From VBAS01 sp035318985 (lineage in GTDB: Bacteria; Bacteroidota; Bacteroidia; Chitinophagales; Chitinophagaceae): a stretch of DNA of 64,000 nt. The notes below the pieces were generated by a model that did not search any database, had not been told where the DNA came from, and saw only the letters and a list, made by a program, of their open reading frames with translations. The number at the start of each line of letters is the position of its first letter. Position 1 is the stretch's first letter. Shown in pieces: positions 36,002 to 45,184 of this stretch. A program made the translations under genes and the position numbers. The DNA is taken from positions 1 through 64,000 of the forward strand of contig DATHDP010000130.1 in the NCBI GenBank assembly GCA_035318985.1. The letters run 5' to 3'.

Positions 36002-36549
36002 TGGAAAATGATAAAGTCATATTAGTAAGCGAACATGATGACATGGTTGGCATCATGGATAAAATGGAAGCACATAAGCAAGGCTTGTTGCATAGGGCAT
36101 TTAGTGTGTTTATTTTTAATACAAAAGGCGAAATGTTGTTACAACAAAGAGCAATTAGTAAGTATCATAGCGGAGGTTTATGGACAAATGCATGTTGTAG
36201 CCACCCCATGCCCGGAGAAAAAACAAAGGATGCCGCACAACGAAGGTTGATGGAAGAACTCGGTTTTGAAACACCTGTTGAAAAAATATTTGATTTTGTT
36301 TACAAGGCTGCATTTGAAAATGGATTGACCGAACACGAATTCGATCATGTTTTTGCCGGTGAGTATGAAGGTAAATTCAACATTAACCCTGACGAAGTAA
36401 ATGATGTTTGTTATAAAGAAATTTCAGAGATAAAGGAAACATTGCAAACTCATCCGCAGAAGTATACAGCATGGTTTCATCTTGCCTTTCCAAAAATTGA
36501 AGAATGGTGGAAAAATCGATATGCAGATTCAACTATTGAAGTGAAATAG
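36001..36549 (+). CDS. idi: Isopentenyl-diphosphate delta-isomerase (type I, Nudix)
   Basis: A 182-residue Nudix-fold isomerase. LLQQRAISKYHSGGLWTNACCSHP carries the catalytic cysteine, the Nudix-like helix is AAQRRLMEELGFETP, and TEHEFDHVFAGEYEG holds the second catalytic acidic region. It interconverts isopentenyl and dimethylallyl diphosphate and feeds the carotenoid pathway. It overlaps crtB by one base and precedes crtZ by 2 bp. Confidence 0.95.
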   Translation: MENDKVILVSEHDDMVGIMDKMEAHKQGLLHRAFSVFIFNTKGEMLLQQRAISKYHSGGLWTNACCSHPMPGEKTKDAAQRRLMEELGFETPVEKIFDFVYKAAFENGLTEHEFDHVFAGEYEGKFNINPDEVNDVCYKEISEIKETLQTHPQKYTAWFHLAFPKIEEWWKNRYADSTIEVK

Positions 36550-36551
36550 TT

Positions 36552-37061
36552 ATGACCTGGCTTTACTATATACTTGTTTTAATTGCAACATTCATTAGTA
36601 TGGAAGGTGTTACATGGCTCACTCATCGTTATGTCATGCATGGATTTCTCTGGTACCTGCATAAAGATCATCACCAGGTGGAGTCCGGTTTTTTTGAAAA
36701 GAATGATGCATTCTTTGTCATCTTCGCAGTACCAAGTGTATTGTTGATCTATTTCGGCACATTTAATAATGTATGGTGGATGCAGGCAATCGGTTTTGGC
36801 ATCATGGCTTATGGTGCTGGATATTTTTTGGTGCATGATGTCATCATTCACCAGCGGTTCAAATGGTTTACACGAAGCAATAATTCCTATGTTCGTGCTA
36901 TACGTTGGGCACATAAAATGCATCACAAACATCTCGATCGGCATCAAGGCGAAAGTTTTGGGATGTTACTTGTTCATAAAAAATATTGGGATAAAATAAG
37001 ACGTGACAAAAAGTTAATGGCAGGAAATAAAAAAGTGGAGTATGCGCCGACGAGTAATTGA
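36552..37061 (+). CDS. crtZ: Beta-carotene 3-hydroxylase
   Basis: A 169-residue membrane di-iron hydroxylase of the fatty-acid hydroxylase superfamily. Its histidine clusters are THRYVMHGF, HKDHHQVE, LVHDVIIHQRF and HKMHHKHLDRH, as in CrtZ. Three or four hydrophobic segments alternate with them. It adds 3-hydroxyl groups to beta-carotene rings, giving zeaxanthin. It is part of the crt operon with a 2-bp gap after idi. Confidence 0.95.
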   Translation: MTWLYYILVLIATFISMEGVTWLTHRYVMHGFLWYLHKDHHQVESGFFEKNDAFFVIFAVPSVLLIYFGTFNNVWWMQAIGFGIMAYGAGYFLVHDVIIHQRFKWFTRSNNSYVRAIRWAHKMHHKHLDRHQGESFGMLLVHKKYWDKIRRDKKLMAGNKKVEYAPTSN

Positions 37062-37212
37062 TATATTGATACCAGCATTTGTACCTTGATTTAACTTTTG
37101 TTGCGACGCTCCGTTCATATTTCTGTTCACTATTCAGCAAAAACGACCGTAGTTTATTCAAAGTCAAGCATCGCAATCTTTTCATCGTTCCTATTTTTAA
37201 TCATCAATTAAT

Positions 37213-38361
37213 TTGTCACTTTCTTCCAAATATGATTTTATTTTTTTAGGAGCAGGATGTGCAACTTTAAGCATTGTCATGCGCATGATCAAAAGTGGAA
37301 AATTTTCGGATAAGAAGATACTTCTGATAGATAAAGAAAAAAAAACAAAAAATGACCGGACCTGGTGTTTCTGGGAAAATCAAAATGGTTTTTTTGAAGC
37401 GATCGTTCATAAAAAATGGGATACGATCTCTTTTTTAAGTGACAGTTTTTCCTCGGACATGAACATTGCGCCTTACAAATACAAAATGATCCGGGGCTTT
37501 GATTTTTACCAATATTGTTTCCGTGAAATTGAACAACAAAAGAACATAGATATTCTTTATGGGGAGATAACACAAACTCATGTACATCAAGAAGGGATCA
37601 CTGTACACATTAACGGTAAAATGCTGAATCCTGACTATGCTACTATCTTTAATTCAATTTTGCCAAAAGAATCCGGTGCCCACGGTATCATTAATATATT
37701 ACAACATTTCAAAGGGTGGATGATTGAAACATCACAGGCAGCTTTTGACCCTACTAAAGCCAGCTTCATGGATTTTCGTGTCGGCCAAAAAGATGATACA
37801 ACATTTGCTTATTTGCTCCCTCTTTCCACAACAAAAGCACTAGTTGAATACACATTATTTTCAAAAGAAATATTAGAGGATGCTGTTTATGAGACCGAAT
37901 TAAAAAATTATATTGAAAATATTCTTCAATTAAAAAAATACGAGGTAATAGAAAAAGAATTTGGTGTAATACCAATGACCACCAGGAAATTTCCATTTTA
38001 CGAAAACGATCGTTATAATATTGGTTCAGCAGGAGGACAAACAAAAGCTTCCAGCGGATATACTTTTCAATTTATACAAAAGCAATCACAAATTATTGTT
38101 GACTCGCTTATAAAAGGAAGCTCATTAAAGCAAATTCCATCAACACCAAAGCGATTCAGATTTTACGATAATACTCTTTTGTATATTCTATATCACAGAA
38201 AGCTACAGGGGAAAGATATTTTTACCAGGATGTTTGCAAAAAACGATCCGATACAAGTCTTGAAGTTTCTTGACAATGAAAGCACTTTGCCAGAAGAATT
38301 AAAGATCATTTCAACATTACCAACTTTTCCTTTTCTAAAAGCAGCTCTTAAACAAATCTGA
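37213..38361 (+). CDS. crtY: Lycopene beta-cyclase (CrtY type)
   Basis: A 382-residue flavoprotein. The N-terminus DFIFLGAGCATLSIVMRM binds FAD, NDRTWCFWE is the lycopene cyclase signature, and IPMTTRKFPFYENDRYNIGSAGG is the C-terminal flavin block. It cyclises lycopene to beta-carotene. The start is TTG at 37213: an in-frame stop lies at 37198 and the first ATG is inside the FAD motif region. A 151-bp gap separates it from crtZ, larger than any other gap in the operon, so it may have its own promoter. Confidence 0.9.
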   Translation: MSLSSKYDFIFLGAGCATLSIVMRMIKSGKFSDKKILLIDKEKKTKNDRTWCFWENQNGFFEAIVHKKWDTISFLSDSFSSDMNIAPYKYKMIRGFDFYQYCFREIEQQKNIDILYGEITQTHVHQEGITVHINGKMLNPDYATIFNSILPKESGAHGIINILQHFKGWMIETSQAAFDPTKASFMDFRVGQKDDTTFAYLLPLSTTKALVEYTLFSKEILEDAVYETELKNYIENILQLKKYEVIEKEFGVIPMTTRKFPFYENDRYNIGSAGGQTKASSGYTFQFIQKQSQIIVDSLIKGSSLKQIPSTPKRFRFYDNTLLYILYHRKLQGKDIFTRMFAKNDPIQVLKFLDNESTLPEELKIISTLPTFPFLKAALKQI

Positions 38362-38802
38362 TCATTGATCAGGGTCCAATTGCATAAACTCTCTTTTGAC
38401 AGCCTTCAGCATACTGAACAATTGAACAATTTGTATTAACAATAAGATAGCTAATGCAAGAATTACATACCACGGTAGTCTAACTGTTTTTACCCCCGAG
38501 ATCTCCTGGAATTTTTCAATGTGATAGCCGGTAAGAGCGGAGCCGATTGCCATGCCTGCGACCAAAAAGGACAGAAGTGAGAATAAGACTTTTAAAAACA
38601 TGATCCGCATGGTAGAATAACCTACTTTGAAATTTTCGAGAATAGCTGCAGGAATGATCAATACCAATGCGATCCAACTCCAGTTTTTATTGAACCATGC
38701 GTCATTCAATGAAACGTTAAGTACCAGGACCAATACGATCGATAAAAGGCCCCAGGGGAATATTAAAAATGAAGAAGTTTTAGAGGTTGGTGCCATGATC
38801 AA
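38362..38802 (-). CDS. Small integral membrane protein, function unknown
   Basis: A 146-residue protein with four hydrophobic segments (about residues 12-32, 42-58, 66-92 and 108-132) and a short charged C-terminus. No known family recognised. The start may be the second Met at 38796 (MAPTSK). It converges on crtY with no gap: the two stop codons abut in TGATCA. It is divergent from xylA across a 125-bp gap. Confidence 0.65.
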   Translation of the reverse strand: MIMAPTSKTSSFLIFPWGLLSIVLVLVLNVSLNDAWFNKNWSWIALVLIIPAAILENFKVGYSTMRIMFLKVLFSLLSFLVAGMAIGSALTGYHIEKFQEISGVKTVRLPWYVILALAILLLIQIVQLFSMLKAVKREFMQLDPDQ

Positions 38803-38927
38803 AATTTTATTAAGTAGAAAGATAAAAATTATTTGTCCATGATGGCATACTTTTATTTCACATACTTACACCCGTTATTTATTAAAACAGGTAAATTCAT
38901 GTCTAATTCTTAAACTCACGTTTTCAT

Positions 38928-40256
38928 ATGAAAATTCTTACAGGTAAAAAGGAATTTTTTCCCGGCGTTGGAAAAATAAATTATGAAGGTCCACAGTCAG
39001 ATAATCCTCTTGCTTATCGGTGGTATGATGAAAATAAAACGGTAGCAGGTAGATCAATGAAAGATCATCTTCGGTTTGCATGTGCATACTGGCATAGCTT
39101 CTGCGGTAGTGGTGCTGATCCTTTTGGTGAACCCACACATTTATTTTCATGGAATGAAAAGAATGATGCAATCGAAAGAGCAAAAGATAAAGCTGATGCC
39201 GCTTTTGAATTCATTACAAAACTTGGCCTCCCATACTATTGTTTTCACGACCTGGATGTGATTGATTATACTAATGATGTAAAAGAAAATGACAAGCGAT
39301 TAAATGCTATCACGGATTATTTAAGTGAGAAGCAAACAGCTAGTGGAGTAAAGCTATTATGGGGTACTGCAAATTTATTTTCCAATCGCAGATATATGAA
39401 TGGCGCTGCAACGAATCCTGATTTTCATGTATTGGCGCATGCGGCGGCACAGGTGAAATCTGCATTGGATGCAACGATCAGATTGGGTGGCGAGAATTAT
39501 GTATTCTGGGGCGGAAGAGAGGGATACATGAGTTTACTGAATACAGACATGAAAAGAGAGAAAGAACATTTTGCAATGTTTCTCCATAAGGCAAAAGAAT
39601 ATGCAAGAAGCAAGGGTTTCAAAGGAACATTTTTCATTGAACCGAAACCTTGTGAACCAAGCAAACATCAATATGATTATGATTGTGAAACTGTAATTGG
39701 CTTTTTAAGGCAACATGATCTTTTAAACGATTTTAAAATAAATGTTGAGGTGAATCATGCAACACTGGCGGGACATACATTCACTCATGAATTACAAGTG
39801 GCGGCAGATGCAGGATTATTAGGTAGCATTGATGCTAATCGTGGCGATTATCAGAACGGATGGGATACTGACCAGTTTCCGAATAATATAAATGAGCTTG
39901 CGGAAGCGATGATCGTGATCCTTGAAGCGGGTGGATTTGGCGGCGGCGGCATAAACTTCGATGCGAAGATCCGCAGAAACTCAACTGATGCTGAAGATCT
40001 TTTTCATGCACATATAGGAGGCATGGACACATTTGCAAGAGCATTGATCATTGCAGATAATGTTTTAAGTAGATCGGACTATAAAAAAGCCAGGAAGAGC
40101 CGGTATGCATCATTCGATAAAGCACAGGGAAAAGAATTTGAAGAAGGAAAATTGTCGCTGGAGGATCTGCGAACTTATGCAATTGCGAATGGCGAGCCAT
40201 TAACGAAGAGTGGCAAGCAAGAATACATGGAAAACATTATCAACAGATATATTTAA
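38928..40256 (+). CDS. xylA: Xylose isomerase
   Basis: A 442-residue group II xylose isomerase of normal length. Visible blocks are YRWYDENKTVAGRSMKDHLRFA, YYCFHDLDVID (catalytic His), YVFWGGREGYMSLLNTD, TFFIEPKPCEPSKHQYDYD and LGSIDANRGDYQNGWDTDQFP, which hold the two metal sites. It converts D-xylose to D-xylulose. No clear xylulokinase is adjacent; the FGGY kinase at 49902 is closer to gluconokinases. A Gfo/Idh/MocA gene follows 14 bp later. Confidence 0.97.
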   Translation: MKILTGKKEFFPGVGKINYEGPQSDNPLAYRWYDENKTVAGRSMKDHLRFACAYWHSFCGSGADPFGEPTHLFSWNEKNDAIERAKDKADAAFEFITKLGLPYYCFHDLDVIDYTNDVKENDKRLNAITDYLSEKQTASGVKLLWGTANLFSNRRYMNGAATNPDFHVLAHAAAQVKSALDATIRLGGENYVFWGGREGYMSLLNTDMKREKEHFAMFLHKAKEYARSKGFKGTFFIEPKPCEPSKHQYDYDCETVIGFLRQHDLLNDFKINVEVNHATLAGHTFTHELQVAADAGLLGSIDANRGDYQNGWDTDQFPNNINELAEAMIVILEAGGFGGGGINFDAKIRRNSTDAEDLFHAHIGGMDTFARALIIADNVLSRSDYKKARKSRYASFDKAQGKEFEEGKLSLEDLRTYAIANGEPLTKSGKQEYMENIINRYI

Positions 40257-40270
40257 GCTCTTAAACTTTC

Positions 40271-41254
40271 ATGAAGAACATTAGCGGAACAGTTAATTGG
40301 GGCATCATAGGTTGTGGTGATGTATGTGAAGTTAAAAGCGGACCTGCATTCAACAAAGTTGCCAATTCCAAATTAGTTGCAGTAATGCGCCGAAACTTGG
40401 ATAAAGCAAAGGATTTTGCACAGCGTCATGGCGTACCAAAATATTATTCAGAGGCTGCAGAACTGATAAACGATAAAGAAGTAAATGCGATTTATATTGC
40501 CACACCACCTTCTTCACATGAGTCCTATTTAGAGATGGCCTTGAGGGTAGGTAAGCCTGTTTATGTTGAGAAGCCCGTTACTGTAAACTCTGCATCTGTG
40601 CAAAGAATGATGGAAATGGAAAAGAAGCATGGTGGCAAAGTAAGTGTGGCACATTACAGGCGAGGCTTGTTGCTATTTAATAAAATAAAACAATTAGTGA
40701 ATGATGGAGCAATAGGAAAAGTGAAGTTGATCTTGTTGAGGACATTGCAACCGCCGGTAAGTAAGATCATAACTCAGACAGAAGATAATTGGCGGGTCGA
40801 TCCCGCAATTTCAGGAGGAGGTTTATTTCATGATCTTTCTCCACATCAGCTGGATATTATGTATTGGATATTTGGACCGCCGCAACAAGTACATGTGCAG
40901 GCTGCTAACCAGGGAAAGATTTACAATGCACCAGATCTTACAATGGCACAGATCGCATTTCCAAATGATATTTACTTTGATGGTGTTTGGAATTTTAATG
41001 TGGCGGAAATAGCTACGAGTGATTCATGTGAAATTATTGGAGACAAAGGAAACATACGGTTTAGTTTTTTTCGAATAAGCACAATAGAATTAAATACAAG
41101 TGCCGGCACGGAAATATTTGAGTTGGAATACCCGGTAAATATTCAACAACCACATATTAATAATGTAGTGAAGTTTTTTCGCGGTGAAGGAGTTAACCCG
41201 TGCAGTCTTGAAGAAGCATTGGTTACTATGAATGTGATGGATAAAGCAAATTGA
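40271..41254 (+). CDS. Gfo/Idh/MocA family oxidoreductase (cytoplasmic)
   Basis: A 327-residue protein with the Rossmann start WGIIGCGDVCEVKSGPAF, the VYVEKPVTV motif (catalytic lysine block), and GGGLFHDLSPHQLDIMYW in the substrate domain. There is no signal sequence, in contrast to the oxidoreductase at 42736. Such enzymes oxidise sugars or inositols with NAD(P). It follows xylA in the same operon and converges with the DJ-1/PfpI gene across 9 bp. Confidence 0.88.
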   Translation: MKNISGTVNWGIIGCGDVCEVKSGPAFNKVANSKLVAVMRRNLDKAKDFAQRHGVPKYYSEAAELINDKEVNAIYIATPPSSHESYLEMALRVGKPVYVEKPVTVNSASVQRMMEMEKKHGGKVSVAHYRRGLLLFNKIKQLVNDGAIGKVKLILLRTLQPPVSKIITQTEDNWRVDPAISGGGLFHDLSPHQLDIMYWIFGPPQQVHVQAANQGKIYNAPDLTMAQIAFPNDIYFDGVWNFNVAEIATSDSCEIIGDKGNIRFSFFRISTIELNTSAGTEIFELEYPVNIQQPHINNVVKFFRGEGVNPCSLEEALVTMNVMDKAN

Positions 41255-41263
41255 TCTCAGTTA

Positions 41264-41854
41264 TTATATTGAAGTATTTAAAACTGGTTCCTTTGATTCT
41301 TTCAGGCAGCTAAAAACTATTTTATAAAATTCGGGATGTGACTGCCAGGTTTTTCCCGTAACAATTTTTCCATCCTTCACTGCTTCATCTGGAGTTATGT
41401 ATATGCCACCACATGCTTCCACTTCAGATTTTACATGTTCATAGCAAGCTATCTTTTTATTGTTCACTAATCCTGCAGTCACCAAAATTTGTGAGCCGTG
41501 ACAAATAGCAAAAATGTATTTATTGCTCTTGTGAAATTCCTTTATGATCTGAATTACTCTTTCATCATTGCGCAAATATTCTGGCGCCCTGCCTCCGGGC
41601 ATCAAAACAGCTACATATTCAGCAGGGTTAACGTCATCAAATGAAATATCAGATTCAATAATGTAGCCCATTCTTTCTACATAAGTATCCCATCCCGGTT
41701 CGAAATCATGCATTACAAGATTCATTCTTTTCACTGTTGGCGCAGCTATCACAGGTATATAGCCCTCCTCTCTTAAGCGATGCGACGCATAAAGAATTTC
41801 AAAACTTTCACCTGCATCACCGGTGATGATCAGTATCTTCTTTCCAGCTGTCAT
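41264..41854 (-). CDS. DJ-1/PfpI family protein
   Basis: A 196-residue protein with the DJ-1/PfpI fold: KILIITGDAGESFE (conserved Glu), VLMPGGRAPEYLRND and the nucleophile elbow IFAICHGSQIL with Cys followed by His. The family includes glyoxalases, chaperones and amidases, so the reaction is open. It is the last gene of the minus-strand sugar-acid block; a role in removing reactive aldehydes from the aldol cleavage predicted here is possible but unproven. Confidence 0.87.
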   Translation of the reverse strand: MTAGKKILIITGDAGESFEILYASHRLREEGYIPVIAAPTVKRMNLVMHDFEPGWDTYVERMGYIIESDISFDDVNPAEYVAVLMPGGRAPEYLRNDERVIQIIKEFHKSNKYIFAICHGSQILVTAGLVNNKKIACYEHVKSEVEACGGIYITPDEAVKDGKIVTGKTWQSHPEFYKIVFSCLKESKEPVLNTSI

Positions 41855-41900
41855 AAATTAATATTTTATTTAATTAAGTTTAAAAATAGCAAGAAACTTT

Positions 41901-42719
41901 TCAATACATATCCAAATACGCTTTCGCAAATCGTTTCCCAATTGTCCTTTGCCCTTTTGAATCAAAATGCAAATGATCGCCTTTGTCTTTTAACTCTTTT
42001 GTTGAAATAACTCTGCTGTTCTTATCTTCTGCAGCATAATCATGTATTACTTTATTTATCAAATTAAAGTTTGCCGGATTTTCTGAAAAAGAACCTAATT
42101 CACCTAATAAAACGGGCAATTCGTTATTCCCAATCGCCGATCTGAATTTTGAAAATAGTAAATGAAGTCTTTCTTTATAAAGAGGAATATCTTTTTCATT
42201 AGCATCGCTTTCTCCCTGGTGCCAGAGAATTCCTTTGATGATCCCATTTTGTTTAGCGATATCAACCTTTGATAAAAAATTTGAAAACAATTTTACATCC
42301 CGATAAACAGAATCACCGAGCCACTGACTTATCGAACTGCCGCCCACGGCAGTTGGAATAATTAATATAGAAATGCTGTCAGGAATTTTTGTGATAAGTG
42401 TTTTTGCAAAAGAAAGTCCACAGTCAAGTCCTGTTCTTTCGGGTTCATAAAAGTGTAGTGGCTCTTTGGCGATGATGATCTGCCCATTTTTAGTAATTGA
42501 TAAAATTCTTTTATCAGAAACTGTATCCTCTGGCTCAACAATACCACGACCGGCCATATTTGATTGCCCCGCCATGATAAATACCCAAACATTTTCTTTT
42601 TTTATACTATTTGACATTGCTTCAATTCGTTTTGGAAAATAGGTTGTTCTATCAGCTACAATTTTATGGCTGCATGAAACTGAAAAGATAATTGTCAGAA
42701 AAATAAGACTACGTATCAT
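41901..42719 (-). CDS. SGNH esterase, sialate O-acetylesterase-like lipoprotein
   Basis: A 272-residue protein. The N-terminus IRSLIFLTIIFSVSC is a lipoprotein signal with Cys at residue 16. The SASA/DUF303 domain has the nucleophile block FIMAGQSNMAG, ILWHQGESDAN and GDHLHFDSKGQ (Asp and His). It probably removes O-acetyl groups from plant polysaccharide fragments at the cell envelope. It lies 16 bp after the exported oxidoreductase gene in the same direction. Confidence 0.87.
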   Translation of the reverse strand: MIRSLIFLTIIFSVSCSHKIVADRTTYFPKRIEAMSNSIKKENVWVFIMAGQSNMAGRGIVEPEDTVSDKRILSITKNGQIIIAKEPLHFYEPERTGLDCGLSFAKTLITKIPDSISILIIPTAVGGSSISQWLGDSVYRDVKLFSNFLSKVDIAKQNGIIKGILWHQGESDANEKDIPLYKERLHLLFSKFRSAIGNNELPVLLGELGSFSENPANFNLINKVIHDYAAEDKNSRVISTKELKDKGDHLHFDSKGQRTIGKRFAKAYLDMY

Positions 42720-42735
42720 ATAACTATTTCTGTTC

Positions 42736-43857
42736 TCACAGTGACAGGCTTACTTTTTTGCCACTTTTAATTGCAGCATAGATTGCATCAATGATCTTCA
42801 GGTCTTTTAAACCTTCTTCTCCATCAACGGGCACTATCGGTTGTTTACCTTCTAAAATGATTTCTGCCATTCTATCCATCTGTACTGTTTGATGCGTAAC
42901 GTGCGGATGATCCAACTCGCCTTTATTTGTTCTTCCTTTTATAGGGCCATAGCCAGTGGAAGGCTTCAATTCTGCAAATCCTTTTTCAGCATTTAAGAAA
43001 AAGCTGTCAAGGTTATTCATAGTATAAGTTGATAAACAGGATGCCACCGCTCCACTGGGAAAACCTAATTGAAACAGGATCGTTTCATCAACACCATCTT
43101 TAAACTTTTCTTTATTTGTTTTGGTTTCTTGTGCTGTCACCCATATTGGTTCTTCACCTATCATATACCTTGCGCCATTTATCGAATAGATCCCAATATC
43201 CATCATTGCACCGCCACCTGATAATTCCTTTTTCAATCTCCACTGTGTTGGATCGCCAATTTGAAAACCGGATAACCCCTGGAAAAATAAAACTTTTCCA
43301 AACTCTCCGTCCTTTCTCATACGGATCACTTCAAGTGTTTTTGGTTCAAAGTGCATGCGATAGCCCACCAACAATTTCACATTTGCTTTTTTACAAGCAG
43401 CGACCATCTGTTCTCCGTCTTTAGCATTGATCGACATTGGTTTTTCAGAGATCACATGCTTACCAGCTTTGGCCACTCTTATGGCCGCATCTTTATGCAA
43501 TGCATTTGGCGTAATAATATATACTGCATCAATATCAGGATTATTTTTTATGCTATCATAATTTTCATAGTTGTAGCAATTCTTTTCAGGGATATTATAT
43601 TTTGCCTGCCATGCTGTTATCTTAGAGGGTGTACCACTTATTACACCAACCAATTTTGCTTTTGTGCAATCTTTCATTGCATCTGCTACACGGGTGCCAT
43701 AACTACCAAGACCCATGATGGCTACACGCAACAGAGGCCCATCATATTTTTTACTCTTTATTTCATTCAAGCTTTCCAAGTAATCTTTTTTTGATAAAAG
43801 AGGTAATGCAATTAATGAACCAGTAAGCTTCTGTAAAAAGTTTCTACGAGTATTCAT
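42736..43857 (-). CDS. Gfo/Idh/MocA oxidoreductase with twin-arginine signal
   Basis: A 373-residue protein. The N-terminus NTRRNFLQKLTGSLIALPLL is a twin-arginine signal (R4, R5). The enzyme part has VAIMGLGSYGTRVADAM, HVISEKPMS (catalytic lysine block) and GGGAMMDIGIYSING. Exported family members such as glucose-fructose oxidoreductase hold NADP tightly and are moved folded by Tat. It would oxidise a sugar, perhaps to a lactone, outside the cytoplasm. It belongs to the minus-strand block with the enolase and RraA genes. Confidence 0.88.
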   Translation of the reverse strand: MNTRRNFLQKLTGSLIALPLLSKKDYLESLNEIKSKKYDGPLLRVAIMGLGSYGTRVADAMKDCTKAKLVGVISGTPSKITAWQAKYNIPEKNCYNYENYDSIKNNPDIDAVYIITPNALHKDAAIRVAKAGKHVISEKPMSINAKDGEQMVAACKKANVKLLVGYRMHFEPKTLEVIRMRKDGEFGKVLFFQGLSGFQIGDPTQWRLKKELSGGGAMMDIGIYSINGARYMIGEEPIWVTAQETKTNKEKFKDGVDETILFQLGFPSGAVASCLSTYTMNNLDSFFLNAEKGFAELKPSTGYGPIKGRTNKGELDHPHVTHQTVQMDRMAEIILEGKQPIVPVDGEEGLKDLKIIDAIYAAIKSGKKVSLSL

Positions 43858-43884
43858 GATTTATTTTATTTAAATGTGATCTGT

Positions 43885-45159
43885 TTACTCAAAAAAAGGA
43901 ATTCCTGGAATGGCATATTTCTTCATTCCCTCTTCGTTTATTTCCACACCAATGCCTGGTTTTTCAGAAACAGTAATGAAACTATCTTTTACCCATTCGC
44001 CATCATATTTTATAATATCCTTGAACATCGGGTCAGTATGAAAATAAGATTGCCATTCTAAAATTAAAAAGTTTGGAACAGATGCACACACATGTGCAGA
44101 AGCCATAGCACCAAGAAAAGATGCAACCATATGAGGAGCAAATGGTGTATAATATAAATTGGCAAGGTTAGCAATACGTTGTCCTTCACCTAAGCCACCG
44201 GTTTTCTGAAGATCGGGCATGACGATATCGACGGCGCCGATCTCAAGCATTCTTCTAAAACCATAAGCGAGGTAATGATTTTCTCCAGCTGCAATTGGTG
44301 TGCTTGTTGATTCAGTAATTAATTTATAAGCTTCTACATTTTCTGCTGGTATTGGCTCTTCAAGCCAAAGGAGTTTCAAAGGTTCCAACAGTTTAGCAAC
44401 TGCTTGCCCTGTTACTGCATCATATCTTCCATGCATATCAACCAGTATATCTATTTTCGGACCCACAGCCTCACGGGCTGCAGCAATTTGATCATACATT
44501 CTTTGCAATTCAGCAGGACTTGCCGTCCAGTTATATGCATCATACTTATTAGGATCATTCGCCTGGTCGAGATCAAACTTCATTGCATTAAAGCCCATAC
44601 TCTTTGCCTTCAATGCAGCATCAGCAAAATCTTTGGGCACGGGTAAGGTTCGTTGATACAAAGCTGTATCGCAATACACTCTTACTTTATCACGAAACTT
44701 TCCACCGAGTAATTGGTAAACGGGCAAGTTCAATGCTTTGCCTGCAATATCCCATAACGCAGTTTCTATTGCTGAAAGAACTGCAACATACATTCCCGAT
44801 TGTGCTCCCTGGAAAAACCCTGACCGACGAATATCTTCAAAAAGACGATGAACATTCAACGGATTTTTTCCTTTGAGCCTGGCAGCAAAATTTTTTACTA
44901 AATGATAAGTGCCGGGTATTGCATCCACACCTTCACCACATCCCCAGATATCCTGGTTGGTATAAACTTTTACCATAACACTTCCCCGTATGTAGCCACA
45001 TTTTATATCAGTGATCTTTAGATCGGCAGGAGCAGATCGTTTTGATGTTTTATCAATCGCCTGTTCATATCCCTGGCCAAATGTCGGCAGGGATGCGAAC
45101 GGTGTCATTGCTGCAGCCACTGCAGCTTTTGTTATAAATGATCTTCTTGAGTTTGCCAT
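43885..45159 (-). CDS. Enolase-superfamily sugar-acid dehydratase with twin-arginine signal
   Basis: A 424-residue mandelate racemase/muconate lactonizing family protein. NSRRSFITKAAVAAAM is a twin-arginine signal (R5, R6), with a possible cleavage site after about residue 28. The barrel has AMKFDLD (lysine block), LVDMHGRYD, LWLEEPIP and AAGENHY (metal-binding D, E, E), then MPDLQKTGG and APHMVASF with the catalytic His. The D-M-H-G-R pattern resembles galactonate and mannonate dehydratases, which turn sugar acids into 2-keto-3-deoxy acids. It is paired with the RraA-like gene 25 bp upstream. Confidence 0.86.
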   Translation of the reverse strand: MANSRRSFITKAAVAAAMTPFASLPTFGQGYEQAIDKTSKRSAPADLKITDIKCGYIRGSVMVKVYTNQDIWGCGEGVDAIPGTYHLVKNFAARLKGKNPLNVHRLFEDIRRSGFFQGAQSGMYVAVLSAIETALWDIAGKALNLPVYQLLGGKFRDKVRVYCDTALYQRTLPVPKDFADAALKAKSMGFNAMKFDLDQANDPNKYDAYNWTASPAELQRMYDQIAAAREAVGPKIDILVDMHGRYDAVTGQAVAKLLEPLKLLWLEEPIPAENVEAYKLITESTSTPIAAGENHYLAYGFRRMLEIGAVDIVMPDLQKTGGLGEGQRIANLANLYYTPFAPHMVASFLGAMASAHVCASVPNFLILEWQSYFHTDPMFKDIIKYDGEWVKDSFITVSEKPGIGVEINEEGMKKYAIPGIPFFE

Positions 45160-45184
45160 TATTAATTTTTAATTCTTAATTTAT

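Noticed and set aside
43116..43794. Plus-strand frames of 102 and 147 codons opposite the Tat-type oxidoreductase
   Set aside because: They are rich in His, Phe, Ile and Cys, as expected from reverse reading of an AT-rich gene, and match no family.
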